Positions 20,801-35,200 of a stretch of 64,000 nucleotides of DNA are shown here, piece after piece; position 1 is the first letter of the stretch; the number at the start of each line of letters is the position of its first letter. The notes beneath the pieces are model-generated. The model searched no databases, was not told the DNA's origin, and saw only the letters and a list, made by a program, of their open reading frames with translations. The translations under genes and the position numbers were made by a program. Origin of the DNA: Mesodorylaimus sp. YZB2_4 (Eukaryota; Nematoda; Enoplea; Dorylaimida; Dorylaimidae); contig JASANH010000285.1 of the NCBI GenBank assembly GCA_030248295.1, forward strand, positions 1 through 64,000. The letters are read 5' to 3'.

Positions 20801-23141
20801 CTTGTACGTTGCTGTACTCCATTTCTAGTCAACATTGATCTTGGGCAATGAAATACACTCATCTGAGGTTTTGTCTTTTCACTTCAGACGCAGTCTCAGA
20901 AATAATACGCAAGAAAACTTGATCTGAGAAGGAATCGAACCCATGCAACATGCTTTTCGCAATAGTCTGCGCGTTTGTGATGCTCATTGGTGATCTGCTG
21001 CGATTAGCACTTCTCCAGTCGTCAAAACAAGTCATTTCACTTTCCCTACAGTACTTGCTGGTGCAATGTATCCCCAGTGTCCTTCTCCCTTCCCCCTCCC
21101 ACAGAACGAGTCAACATACGTATTTAAGAGACGAGGTGAGCCAGTCACTTTCTTGTTTCTTGCCATAGGCCTTGTCTGATGTCGGCTTCCTCTGAGCCCA
21201 TGATTTTATTGCTTACTCCCTTCCCTGTAACAAGAGGCGACCAGCACCCCACACCCACCCCCACCAAAAAAAAAAAAAAACCAAAAAAAAAAAAAAAACA
21301 AACCCCGACATGTGCCGTGGGCGCAGCGTCCTCTAAGGGAGGCAGGGAAACGACACGTCGGATTGACGTTTCATACGTCGCCGACTGCTCTGACGAAAGC
21401 AAAGCGGGAGTACTGTCAGCTGCAAAGCCCATGGCGCATCCCAAGCCCGCTCACAATCAGGAAGCAGTCTATTTAGTGTACAGCCCTACTGTATATTAAA
21501 GAAGATACCGCGGGGAGCGGGTGGTCTCAAAACCGCCCAGGCAGGCCGCCTAGTCGTAGAGGCAGAGACGTCAACCCGGTGGGTTCCTGCCGCGCCAGGA
21601 GGAGAGTATCAAGCGGCCAACGAGTGCAGCTGATAAGCTGTATGGGGCGGTCAGTCATCATCATGTTTTACTGGTACCTGGTGCACTTAAAAGTGCACTC
21701 GAGCAAGAACAGACACGAAAGAGAAACTTTCCATGTTACAAATCAGCCATCTCATCAAGCAAGGCAGCCATATACTGCACCGTGTATAAGGCGGTCAGTC
21801 AAGGCAATTACACACACTTCCTTCTTTACTGGCCAAACGCAGCTACTACACCAATGAGAGTTGCCTACCTGGCCCCCATTCTGCCGCTCTCAATTTCGTG
21901 CTTCTCCATTTCCCTTCCCTTCCTCCTGAACATTGGTGCATTAGTCACGTTCCAGTGCCCATTCCTGTTTGCTCCCACCCTCGCAAAGCAAGCACACCTT
22001 CCTGCTTATCCCCTTCTCTCGGCTTTGCCCGAACCTTCTTTCTGGACAGTTTATGATCTAGTTTAGCAAACAAGAGTCCAGTCCCATTTAAAAGCTGCTT
22101 GACAAGAAGTTTTAGCCAACAATTTCAAAAAATGCAAAAGAAAAGAAAAAGAAAGGTGCCTTTAGAAAAACTTGCAATAGTCATATGTCGTGCAGCGTAA
22201 AGAAGTATGTCACGTGCTTTTGAGTGCCAGTACTGACAGTTAGGGCCCAATCTATTAGCATAGGATAAGTACTGTCGACTGTTCTCATAAAAACCTGCTT
22301 GAAGAAATGAGACTAGGATAAACAAAAAGCAGAATGTACATGGCCTCGATTAGCAAGTCCAGTCCGACACTACAATGCACGATGGATCATTGAATTCTTT
22401 GTTAAAATTGTTCCAAATGTTTGCCGCCAGTCCTGGCAACAGAAGAAAGAACGACAGCTAGCGATGTGATGGCTAATATTTGCATTGCAGTCTCATCGCC
22501 ACTTCGATTGTCCATTCTCGAATCTGACTCCAGTTGTCGCCTTTGTGAGCTATTGTTAGCTAAATTTTCTCGCCCCCTTTTCACAAATGCAAGCTTGCGA
22601 AACTGGCCGAAAAAGAGGCCAGTCCAAAAGCTGGTTGACGAGGTTTGTGAAAAAAGGCTCTTTTGTAGAGTACGGGGGGCACCGGTCGGGCGGTCGCTTC
22701 AGTCCAGCAGGATACCGATCGACGGGGGTCACCAAGCAGCTGATTCAAAGTGGGGCTTAAAAGTATTTTAGCAAATACTGTAGGGTACTCGAAGAAGGAA
22801 CCGGTTTACTGGTTTCCAACAGGCCAGCCCCAGTTCGTGCTATTGTAAAGAGGCCGAGCAGTCGCCCCGTCCACCCTATTCCCATCACAGCCGACAGGAG
22901 GCGGCTGTCTGCTCTGATCGTTTTCTTAAATCTGTCCCGTCATTTTTTTGGGGAAAAAGTTTGCATTTTTAATACTATTCCTCGCTCAAGGGTTTCAATT
23001 CGAACCCGCATTTGTTCAGCTGGCCTTCACCAATGAGAGGCTGGTGTATTCTGTGAGAAAATAAGTTGGTTCTTGAAATGTCGTCGATATTTTGATGCAT
23101 TTTTCGACGAGTACACGGCCAGTCATCGGGATTTGCTTACC
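20801..23141. other. intergenic: tRNA-like remnant, A-tract, hairpin repeat
   Basis: At about 20,930-21,010 the minus strand reads a tRNA-like head with box B GGGTTCGATTCC. At 21,265-21,300 there are two runs of 14-16 A. At 21,535-21,640 lies a reversed dispersed hairpin repeat (GACGTCAACCCGGTGGGTT). The rest shows no supported gene. Confidence 0.55.
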
Positions 23142-26100
23142 ATGTTCCTCCGCTGGACGGCATTCATATACGGAGTTACCATATCCATCGGCTGCTTGCC
23201 TGTTCTCCTTGTTCATGGTAAGTCATCCTTGGTGGGCTCTGATTGCATCTGCTCTACAGCATGATGAGGGATGGCAGTTGGGGAAATGCAGTGTGGAAAA
23301 GGGTTGATCCTGGTGAGAGTCGAACCCTCAACTCTCGCTGACTGGTGGAGAGCACTTCCAATTGCACCAGCGCACTCGACTGTCACTTCTATGAGGGGCA
23401 CACACCAGCTTGCAATAGTGATAGTGGAGCCTTGGCTACAGCAGCACCCTGCATCTTTGATTGTTGGGGACCTGTAGTACTCCTAGTGGAGTCAGGAGGA
23501 CCTCGCGGACACACGATCAGACTGTGTCACGACGAATGAGCGTGTGCAAGGGGCAAACTTTTTTGTGAAAGCGAGCATTGTGCATCCATTCTGAGACCCA
23601 ACAGCTTGGCTCTAGGTGCTTGAAACAACTGAAACAGAAGTTAGGTTTGAAAAATTACGCTCAAAAGAGACAGGCGATCTCTTAACTGATCTCACCATAC
23701 TGTCTTGGGCCATGGGACCTAAGGGACTGGCAGAGTGTCTGTCTTGCATGCATTGTCATAATAAGCGATTTGCATGACTAAATTTTGACTGGAATTTCCT
23801 TGATGACTTTCTAGAATCCTTGCAGTATAAGCTAAATATGCTTTTACGGCCATAAACTCCAAGCACATACCAAAACTGCATGCGAACCTGGCACTCGCTA
23901 GCATTGATTCTGTACCACGTGTTGCAGAATCAATGTAAGAGTGCACACTGGACAGTGGGCGTGATCCATGATGAACGATGCCTTTAGTGGAAGCACAGCA
24001 TAATAAAGAGGGGCATACACAAAATGGCACACGCACATGCTGTCCAGATGCGCCTGCTGACCGCTGGTCGGCGGAAGTGTCCTTTATTGGCTGGTACGGA
24101 TTTACTGCACCAAAGCAGACCCCACCAAACTGGCATCTGCTGTGCTATGCGGCCATTTTCACAGGCCAGAAGTGGCAGGCGCATCGAGCCATGATACTGT
24201 AGGTGACTTGGGGTGCCCTAACCAAGAAAGTGTCTTAGCTAACTGAAAGCAGAGAAGCAGTGCCTGGAAAATGCAGACGCGCATCTTCAGTGGTGTCTAT
24301 ATGATATGCCATGTGCTAGGATGAGCTACATGCGTGGGGAGGGATGGAAGTATGTCAATAGCACGCGTGGCAGGTGGGTCATGGTTAAAAAGTTTAGCCA
24401 GTCCGATAGATGCAATGGTTTTGGCGTCATGGAAAACGTGATGGTGAGCACGAGTCGAAGGCACGATCAAAGTTTACTTTTCACTTAACATTCACGTAGA
24501 ACAGGAGACGGGCCGGGCCATGGGTTAACCAAAATGTGGGCCCGAGTGGTGCGACGTGGTTGCTCGACGTCATACTTCGATTCGCGTCCGCAAACCATGT
24601 TGGCCCCAAAAACTCGCACGCATAATCATAGCATAGAGGCCAGAAGAATGCGCGCACGATTTACATTCTATGCCTTTTATATTTCAGGTAGCCAACCAGA
24701 CGTCACATTTTTAACTGAAGAAGATTTTCAAAGAGGTCTAAGCCTCACGCCAGGTAAAGGAAGTTGATGTACACTTCTTCCAATACACTAGCTGTGCAGT
24801 AAATGAAACTGAAGTTTTTCTGCCGAAACACGATTTCTATAAAAAATAAGCATCTTTTCGAAGTTTTCGACGCTGAAAAAACTGTCTTGTAAAAACGGCT
24901 TTTTGGCATTGAAAGACAGACAATATGGGGATTTCATGTCCTTGACCCCAATCGAAAGACAGACCAGGCCGGGCTGTGAAAGAGTGTCATCGAAGCTTCT
25001 TTAATTCTAGAAGAACTATACGGGTCGACAACCGGGGTATTGCCACAGAAGGGTAAGTCCCTGGCGGAGGGGGAGATGGAGAACTCATGGGATACACGTT
25101 TTAGATAAATGGAAAGGAGACATAAAAGGCAAGGCGGCTGGTCAAAAGGAGTTCCGGCGGAAAGGTGTCTTCAGGAATGGTGTACGTATGACGTACGACA
25201 AATGGCCTGGCGGAAGAATTCCCTATGTGCTATCTCAACGATACGGTGAGTGCCCAGGGGAGGTCCGTGTGATAACACCACTGCACACTGCGCATTGGTC
25301 AGGTGCATAGGAGACAGATCACACACTTATCTGGTGCCCGTTTCAGCTCAAAGAGAAAGGGCGATCCTAGCGCGCGCGTTTCAATCGTACCACGAGAAGA
25401 CATGCATTCAATTCGTACCTCACAATGGCGAGAGGGACTATCTATATATTGGAAAGATTGATGGGTAAGTCGTTGGCTCTATCCTCTTGACCACTGGTCA
25501 CTCAAAAGAATCCTGAACTTCCCTTTGGCCATGGCACAAAGCCCCAGCCACTGCCTTGTCCTCATTTCAGGCTAAGCGCCGATATATGGTGACCATTGGT
25601 CACTTAAAATAGCCTTTCCCTTTACTGTACACTGTCTTGTGCACATCTGTGACCATAGAGTTGACCTATGCCACAAGGTGCCAGCCGTTGGACACTGGCT
25701 CGTCCTCGTTTTAGACCAGTGACCAGTGGCCACTCAGAATCCCCGGTCACGCTTTTCATCGTGCTGTGTTACCCTATAATCTTTAGCGTGACGGGTAGAA
25801 CCCCAGGCAGACCAGGAAGAATGTGTCCTGCTATTCACTGTACAAGCCTGGTTGTGGCCACTCTCTGGCTGTAGACTGCCAGAGAGTGACCAAGTCCTGC
25901 TCGAGGTCCATGTATGAGCAGTGAGTGACCACGGATGTTCATGGTCACCCAAGTCATTGGTCACATCAACATCAGTTCAAAATTTCACTGTGATCCAATT
26001 CCAAATGAGTGACCACGGACCTTGACCAGTGGTCACTTACTCAGCCAGTGTTCAACTTGACCAAAATCGTCCCTGTTTGCTCGAATAACCAGCAGCATTA

Positions 26101-27044
26101 GTCATAGCAGAAAAACGCATTGATTTATAGATGTTTTTCGGACGTTGGCCGTGCCGGGGGCAGGCAAGAAGTGTCGTTGGATGATGGCTGCATCGAGTAC
26201 GACACAGCGATCCACGAGCTCATGCACGCCGTCGGTTTCTGGCATGAGCACGAGCGATGGGACAGAGACGACTACATTTCCATATTGTGGCAGAATATCG
26301 ATAGGGGTGAGTGCACAGCGTGGGAGGGTGGGTGACCAGTCCCAGGGTGTAACACTCCCCCATCTTACAGACGCCTACGACCAATTTGGCAAAGTCAACT
26401 TATTTGAGAGTGACTACTACGGAGAAACCTACGATTACTTCTCCATCATGCACTACGACAGCAAGTCATTCAGTAAGAACGGCAGGAACACAATCGAGTC
26501 CAAACAGCCTGGCATGACTGACATCATCGGACGAGTCAAAGAGTTCAGCAATATCGATTTGAGAAAAATCAATAAAATGTACAACTGCCCTCAAGGCAGA
26601 GGTCTCGTCCACAGTGGTCTCCCCGCGCAACAGCCGCATCCGCATCCACCAGCACTCCCCTCACTTCCCCAGTCCGCCATCGCCCCCGCCCAACCATTCA
26701 ATCCATCGCCCGTCCTACCACCCCCTCCACCGCCCCAGCCAATCACTGCCGGCCCGACTATGATCCAGCCCATGCAACCACCAACGCCGTTCCAGCCTCC
26801 CATACACCCGCCCAGGAGTAAGTGACAGTTTCTCATTCCAAAGCAACCACCCTGACAAGGATTCGAACCCGTTTCAGAATGTCGCGATAAAGCTACTCTA
26901 TGCTGGCGATGGGTCAGCAGATGCACGTCGCCTTTCTTCGAATCGGTCATGCGTGAATTCTGTGAGAGTACATGCGGATTCTGTTATGGAGGTGAGTGTC
27001 TCTCACCTTGAGATGACGCTGGTCGATGTACAGACAGTTTCTGA
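23142..27044 (+). CDS. astacin (M12A) metalloprotease with ShKT domain, 396 aa
   Basis: Exons 23142-23217, 24688-24753, 25011-25052, 25105-25245, 25347-25464, 26131-26306, 26371-26817, 26878-26991 and 27034-27044; total 1,191 bases, 396 residues. It is a secreted zinc endopeptidase. Signal peptide at about 1-25; short propeptide; catalytic domain opens with WPGGRIPYV; zinc site HELMHAVGFWHE at 176-187 with the astacin Glu and ER following; Met-turn SIMHYD at about 231-236. A Pro/His/Gln-rich linker (about 265-355) leads to a six-Cys ShKT domain (C-x-D, CxxW, CESTCGFC) at about 356-393. ShKT is a structural domain common in nematode proteases and is not evidence of a toxin. The last exon is tiny (Asp-Ser-Phe-stop), inferred from TACAG. 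Intron 1 is 1.5 kb with a tRNA-like remnant; intron 5 holds palindromic repeats. Confidence 0.93.
23305..23375 (-). repeat. tRNA-like sequence in astacin intron 1
   Basis: The minus strand reads CGCTGGTGCAATTGGAAGTG (box-A-like) and ends with GGGTTCGACTCTCACC (good box B with a T stem). The acceptor stem is not closed. Probably a SINE head or tRNA pseudogene rather than a tRNA gene. Confidence 0.5.
25485..26045. repeat. interspersed GTGACCANTGGTCAC palindromes in astacin intron 5
   Basis: Near-palindromic words recur at about 25,490 (GACCACTGGTCACT), 25,588 (GTGACCATTGGTCACTTAAA), 25,720 (GTGACCAGTGGCCACTCAGAA), 25,920-25,965 (GTGACCACGGA, CATTGGTCAC) and 26,008-26,040 (GTGACCACGGA, ACCAGTGGTCACTTACT). 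Several share the same 3' extension (ACTCARAA/ACTTAAAA), so they are copies of one unit. Confidence 0.75.
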
Positions 27045-27754
27045 CAACAAGAGTGCGCACATCACATCAACACAGCCAAGGTGCCTGGAAGCACAAGTGG
27101 TTTAGCGTCACCCAGTTAGTTTTGTGGTAGGATGCACAAAAAAACTGGGCAGGGGCGGGAAATTCAAAATGATACTCTTACTAAAGCTCCGCTGAAAATA
27201 TCTTTCATACCCAACATCTCCTTATCGCGAATTATTTACAGAACCAGCCGGTGTTCAAGTGCCATTTTCGGCTTCAGCTTGGGCCCCTCCAAATGGGAAA
27301 AGATAAACGTGGATAAAAGACCATAGCAAAAGAAGAATCCGTGCGGGTTTCGACGTTTTCTTGTTTTATAGCTGCGATTGTCCAGGGTTCAAATTTCTTG
27401 TAAACTTTTCTTCTAGAACATACTGAAATGTCAACACTGAAAATTTTTTTTCATCAAAGACTGCCATTACAAAGTATAAAATAAAATTTCATGCAAAAAA
27501 GTGAGGAAGCCCCAAATTAGAACAGTATAAAAGACCCGAGGCGCATAAAATATACAGTGTAGAACAGGAATAACATAGTCCTCACACAATTGACCAGTTT
27601 AGCAATTTGGAAAGATTCCATTTGGCCTCTAGCCAAATGAGTAACAAATCTACGCTTGGCAGAATCCCATCACTATTGCCTTAGAACTTTGGTGCAGTGT
27701 TAGCTGTTATGGGATGGTGCATAACGTACAAGCTAGGAGCACATACAAACCGTG
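27045..27754. other. intergenic between astacin and ARF6 (tail to tail)
   Basis: A/T-rich; contains the 3' flanks of both convergent genes. No gene, RNA or repeat recognised. Confidence 0.5.
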
Positions 27755-28531
<777 letters not shown>

Positions 28532-29243
28532 TATTTGATCGTTTTATAGAGCGAGTCCTAAAATGGGCCCTCGAAGCATACACTTTCCAAGCCGAACTCA
28601 CGCTTACCTCGCGCCAACATACAGTCGAACAGAGCACCGACAGTTGCCTTTGCTTTCTATGTTTATGCGGTGCACGCTACGAATGGAATGCTAACAATGT
28701 CGAAATCGAAAACGCCATCATCAAAAGTCCCATGAATCATACTATCCTCACACGTGCGTACTATAGGTATTGCACGCAAACACAAAAAACAATGATTGGT
28801 TTGAAAGGGGCGAATAAAAAAGAGTTTTCGCCGCCGCTCCGCCGCCGATACTACAATGTTCGACAGCCGGCCGGAAGCTGTAAAAAAGTGTAGGTAAAAT
28901 AAAGTTTCAGATTCGTGATTCTGACACTATCAGCTGCGAAACATTCGCAACGATAAAATAATATTGCGAAGAAATCATTGAAATTGATCATTGATCATTG
29001 AGTTTTTGTATCATATAGTATATTTTAGCAAATAATTTATTTTAAATAGCTTTCAGGTTATTTTCTGTAACTGAACTGGCGCACTTTTTGTCATAAGTGG
29101 TTGGAACCTGCTGGCAGTCTTGCTAATAAGCGGGAACTCGCAAACGGTACTTGATTAGATAAAAAATCCGATAATTCGTTCGACGATTTATTTTGTGGTG
29201 CTCCATCGTAAATGTTTATTTTCGTACTTCTCCTTAGGTAATA
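28532..29243. promoter_or_regulatory. divergent intergenic region, ARF6 (-) and ankyrin gene (+)
   Basis: Head-to-head start codons lie 712 bp apart. The region is A/T-rich with no gene of its own; an open frame at 28,414-28,893 overlaps ARF6 exon 1 on the opposite strand and has no support. It presumably holds both promoters and 5' UTRs. Confidence 0.55.
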
Positions 29244-32200
29244 ATGGTTAATCCAGATTTTTCATCTCAGGTAAGCACGATATGTTTGCAAATGAAAATT
29301 TTTTAGATTTTTGCATTTCGATAACGAAAATGCACTTTTATCGATTTTTTTAGTCCGTATTGACGCAAACAATATTTGCGAACAATCTAGCCCGCGTTCG
29401 AGATTTGCTTTTGAATCGCGAAAATGTCAATAGCGAGGTGAGATAAGGCGTTGCTTGAATGATAATTGCGCTTATTGTGGGTTTGCGGGTTCCAAAAAAA
29501 CGTTTTGCCGAGCCGACGTCAGGCTTAAACCTAGAAAACGTGAACTTTATGCTAGATGTTTTGCATTTGGTTTTGGCTGATAAGTTAATAACCAAGGATT
29601 TTTCCGTAAAAATTTTAAGTCACCGAACGTATGCTTTTTTAGGATTCTGATGGCCGAAGCCCACTGCATGCTGCCAGTTTCGTCGGCAACTCCGAAATTG
29701 CGGATTCGTTGTTACTCAGTGGCGCGAGGGTTGACAAAAAGGATAGTCGCTGGTGAGCGCTCCATATAGCTTTTGCCGTTTTTTTCTGTGCATCACACGA
29801 AAATTTCAAATTTCCTGGGTTGGCTTGGCTAGAATCAGTAATAGTTTCTGGTTTTTCAGGCAAACTCCATTGCACTACGCTTGCACGTGGTCTCGCAGCA
29901 ATGTTGTGGAAATCTTGCTGGCTCACAAGGCGGACGTTGGCCAACGGGATCGTCATTGGCAAACAGCCTTGCATATTTGCGCGGCTAATAATTCAGTGCA
30001 ATGTGCCGAGTATCTTCTGCCATTATCAGCAAAAATAGTCAATATTGGCGACCGTGCTGGACGTACACCCCTTCACTTCGCTGCCTATTACGGATATATG
30101 GAGGTAAACTACTTTCCTATGGTTTATACAAGGCTGGAAAAGTCAGGCACAATGTGAATTTTGGAGCCAAAATCAGGAAAAACTGTTCGATGTTTCAAGT
30201 TCCGAATCACCAGCCTTTTGTGCGCTTCTTTAGATCATGTTGAAAGTCAGTAAATCAGTTAAAATTGGTTTAGTAGCAGAAGAAAACTTTAAAAATACAG
30301 GGGAAAATCGAAGCATTTTCTTTAGAAAAGTCAGAGAGAATGATTATCGCTCACCTTTTTCCTGTCTTTTAGATGGTAGAAATCTTATTTCGTCACCAGG
30401 CGGATGTCAATGCTCGAGATAAGAGTGAACGTCGTCCGATACATTTGGCTGCATTCGGTGGGCATGTGGACGTTGTCAAACAATTGATTGCGGCTCGAGC
30501 AGATGCTGCGGCGAAAGACAAAAATGTGAGGTGTTTTATTCATTTTTGTAATATTTTTTGATGATAAATTGTGTTTCAGGTATTCACAGCTTTGCATTGC
30601 GCTGCTGCTGGCGGGCACCCCGCAGTGTGCACCTATTTACTGTCGGACGATGTTGGACGGGATGCTGGTGTGTTCATCAACGCCATCGACAAAGATAAGT
30701 GTACACCCTTGCACATAGCTGTCAATAATGGACACCAACAAGTTGCTCAAGTGCTCTTACAACACGGGGCCAATGTCAATGCGAAGAATGGGGCCGGAAT
30801 GGTGAGTTATTGCTCGACTGGTGTGTTCTGTCTCAATCAAGGTTCATACAAGGCTGGAAAACTTGGAGAAGTCAGGGAATCTTGAGAAATGTCTGGAAAA
30901 GCTAGGAAAATGGGAATGTTAGATTCAAGATCTGGGAAAACTGGAAGGATGCATGATCAGTTGAAAATTCCAGATCACCTGTCTTTTCTATGTGGCTATT
31001 GGTGATTCTCTCAGTCAATTAATCAATTTCGAATTTTATTGCATTGTAGACGCCATTGCATTTGGCCGCGGCCAGCACGCATGGAAGTGCATGTGTGGAA
31101 TTATTGATTGAACACAAAGCGACAGTGAATGTCAAGGCCAATGATGGGCGAGCACCCTTGCATATGCTGGCTGCCTACTGTCGTTTGAAACAAGCCCAGT
31201 GCTTATTGGACAGTGGTAAGAGTGGGGGCGGCAAGCACAGTCTGGGTGGTCCGTATATATGGGCTCTGATGGTGAGCTTAATAGGGAGCCTTTCTTCCCT
31301 TGGGAAGATGAGTCTGGGACTCGGCCTTTTTTCTTTATGTTTCTCCCAGCATCGACCAACCTGGCTGATCTGAGTCTGATCAGAATTTTGAAGTCCCGCC
31401 AAAATATCTTTCTCTGTCGCCTAAGATATCCGTCAATCCGTACCCTTCTGACTGTGGGTGTCCTTTATCGATGGCGGGTCGGCTCTGTTCTGAATCAGCT
31501 AGGCGCTCTCTTACCCAGGTCGGCTTTCTTCTATCAGTTCTGTCTGTAGGCCCCCATAAATGGACTTGTCAAATTTCGAATTTAGGCGCCGATGTGAACG
31601 CTGTTGATAACGAGGGAGACTCGGCCTTGCACATCGCTTCTCGTTGCGGCCATGACCTGTTGATGAAAAAGCTCATTAGCGCTGGTGCTGATGTGAAAAC
31701 GTAAGTGTATTTCTGATTTATATGTGGTAAAAATGATTGATTTTGTGTCAGGTGTAATTCTCTGGGTTTAACGCCATTGCATTTGGCTTGCCATCGAGGA
31801 TACTTCGAATCGATCAAGACATTAGTCGAAAGTCGATCCGACATATTGGCTGTGGATAAGTGTGGTCGAAATTGTCTGCATTATGTCGCATTTAGTAAAC
31901 AAAATGCGTAAGTGATAGATTGATCGTGCCTGTGAGAAGACAATTTTGAATTGATATTCAATTTACAGGACTGAAAGTATCGAATATTTGTTACAGAATG
32001 GGGCTAGCGTCGCCTCGGTTGATGAGTTTTGGAGGTAAGGTTTTTTGAGTCGACTGCAAATCGGAGATGTAAGAAATAATTTGACAGATTGCCATTACAT
32101 TACGCGTGCATGGCCGACTCGTCGGAGCACGTTGAATGTTTGCTCAAAGCTGGCTCGGACGTGAATGCGGCCGACGTGGATGGTCGGCAACCATTGCATT

Positions 32201-35200
32201 ATGCCGCTGCATTGGACACGGATACGAAGTATGCTAGGTCCCTGGTGTTTGCTCTAAGCAGCTCCAGCTTAATGCTGATCCATCGCTGACCTGGTTTTTT
32301 GGATCAAAGATGAATCGAGTGCGCAGAAGCGTTTGGTGATGTGGTAAAACATGAACAAGAACATGAATAGGGTAGCTGTCCTGTTAAGTATTAGTTCGAG
32401 ATGGAAAAGGGGTCTGCCCAGGCCAAGTAGCATTTGCTGTGGGGTGAAAGGCAGGACGGAGGTCTACCCAGCCCAGGTGGCATTTACTGTGGTGGAAAAA
32501 CTTGAAGAGAGTACATTTTTTAGCTCAAACTCTTTGAAATTGGGGGGCTTATTCAAGTAGTGTTTAAAAAAGAGGACTTCGCCAATGTGGTGACTATTGA
32601 ATGAGAGAGGGTGAAAGGAAACAAGATAACTGACCTCGCTTTTTTAAGGATTATCAGGCCCATTCAAGAAATAGGCTCTTTTCGCAGGTTTTTCGTGGTC
32701 AGTGCCTAATTTTTTTACACATAAATAGGTTTGTCAGAGAGACCTAAACTGTTGAGAAGAATCCAAAAGAAAATAAAACATGTGGTTCTTAAAAAGTGAT
32801 GCTTATGCGGTATTTTGAAAAGCTGAGTCTGATTTCAAGCTCGGCGATCGAAGAGTATACCAGGCGATGCGGAACTGAACGCTTTTTCGATTGGGTCTAA
32901 TTATCAACAATGGGATTTGAAAGTGGCGGGAAATTCAAATTTTGGAAGGCCTGTTTGGGGGCCAATCTAGAGGATTAGGTTTTTTTGACTTGAGAGTACC
33001 TGATAGACGTTACGAAGATGGTCAGGGAGAGGGATTACAGTTTGAACAAATCTGGAGATGGAAGAAATCGAAAGCTCATTCACGTCTGCATCATCGACTG
33101 GTGTGTCTTTCGATCGCATAGCTTGAAAATCGACTCAGCTACTCGCAAGGTCGTTCAAGCTAAATTTTTGGGAGAATTGGCCCCATGGATGGCGAAACTA
33201 ACCTCGCTGTGTGCGTGGATTTCCATAGGACCCTACTGAATAAGTGCCTAGAATTAAGGGGATAATCTGACTGAGCCATTGCAGAAGAAGAAATTCGAAA
33301 TAATTGAAAGCTTGTGAGGTTCTCGAAGGGTATGATTTTCGTAGTTTTTTAGGCTGCCTTGATTTTGGTTGGCAAAAAAGGAAAGGTCGTAAAGCTGGGA
33401 TCTTTATAGCATAGCATTAGGACGCGACAGGGCTGATTTTTTTTGTATTTTTGCGTTTAAATGAGCCTTTTTTCCTCACTGAAGCATACTTTGCAGTCAT
33501 ACAGCTTTTTTGAAACTTGGATTGAAGGAAGCTGCAAGCATACAGGCTGGGCCAGCTTTCTTCCCACCCACCCCTAGAATTGCGGGAGAGCTGTTACAGG
33601 CTGTGCTGGATCAGACAACACTGTAATAGGAGGGGCTCTCCAGCCTATTAGTGCGCTGGTTCAGGGAATTGGTCTCGCTGCTCCCTGAATTGTGAGTCTA
33701 CATGGCCCTCTTGGTGTGTGGCTAATTAGCTCAGCACGAACTGGAAGCAGTGGACTGCGTGGGGTAGTTCCTGTGGTTTGAGCCTTCCTCTGTTCAGCCC
33801 TGGGGTGAGCCAAGGATTTCAGTAGGTTCCCGAATCCCAATGCTGAAACGTCGGGATCGAGAGGTGGTAGACGGGTGTGTCTGGTGCATCCTGTCACCTA
33901 TATAATTTCAGGTGCGCTTTTCTATTGCTTCAATTCGGTGCGGCGTCGATGTGCTACGATTCGCGCGGTTGGACGCCGCTGCACTACGCCGCCTACAGGG
34001 GACACGCTGCCTTGGCTGAGTACTTGGTGAGTGGACGGGTGGGGTGGATTGGTGGGTATTGACTGGGTGTGTTGCAGATATCGGGCACGAAAGGGGCCGA
34101 GACGGATAATGTGCTTCGTCGCTTGCCGTCCACTCCTATTCATTTGGCTGTGAGTATGTGTGCAAAGTGGACGGTGCCGGGGCTGTATGGGCGGTTTTAG
34201 GCGTACAAAGGTCACAAAGAATTGTTGGAAATGTTGTTGCGTAGGACGAAGAGAGTGGATCCGAGAGATTTGTACGGTATGTGGGGGACGTGGGAGGAGT
34301 TATGGGATTCTCTTAGGGCCTAATCTGGTGCACGCGCCTGTCGAAATGCGTTTCTTGCGCTTTCAGCCATTTTTTCGCGAAATTTTCAGCGATAACCGTA
34401 TTTGATGTCAGCGGAAATTTTGTAGGGAAAAATGTGCTCTATAGGCTGGTTGTCTTTGTTTTGCTTCTACCGTTTTTATTATGGTTATGACCAATGTTTT
34501 TCCTATTTAATCGCAAAAATTTACGAAAAATCTTTGATAAAAAGTGAAAACAAAAAGTCAAGCCGCAAAAGTATATCTGCTTGATAGAGCATATTTTTCT
34601 CTACAAAATTGTCGCTGATATTACCATATGCTATCGCTAAAAATTTCGATATAAGTCGACCGAAAACGGCGAAGGCGCGAAAACGCATTGGACAGGCGCG
34701 TGTGCACCCGATTATAATTAGGCCCCTGGTTGATGGAGGGATCAGGACAAACTGGGAGCACACGACAACGCACGCCCTGAGTGCATCTCAGCGATGCTCG
34801 ACGATAGTGAGTAGCGTGACAGGCCGTGCCCACAACTAGCGTTCGTTCGGGGTCAGGGCCCCCTCAATCCCGACCAGGGTCAGGATTTTTAGAGTGCTTT
34901 TTCTCCTTTCGTTGTAGATGACCTACCCCACTCTGAGTAGCCAGCAAATATAGAGCCAAAAACTATTTCCTTGGATAATTTTTAGTGCAGTATTCATCAT
35001 TGCTTTCAAATTGGGCGAGCAAAAAAGCGGAGAAGCAGTCACTAATTAGCAAACAAATCCCTTTAGTCCTCTTTCATCATCCGCCAAACTTTGTCCCTTT
35101 CTGCAAACACAACGTTTAATCCTGATCATTTTTTATCCGGATCGAGTTTAGGGGCAATCCGCCCGAACGCTTCCGAACGAACGCTACCCACAACGACTCG

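Noticed and set aside
26878-26991. ShKT exon as a toxin gene
   Set aside because: ShKT is a six-Cys structural domain here fused to a protease through a linker. There is no stand-alone peptide gene.
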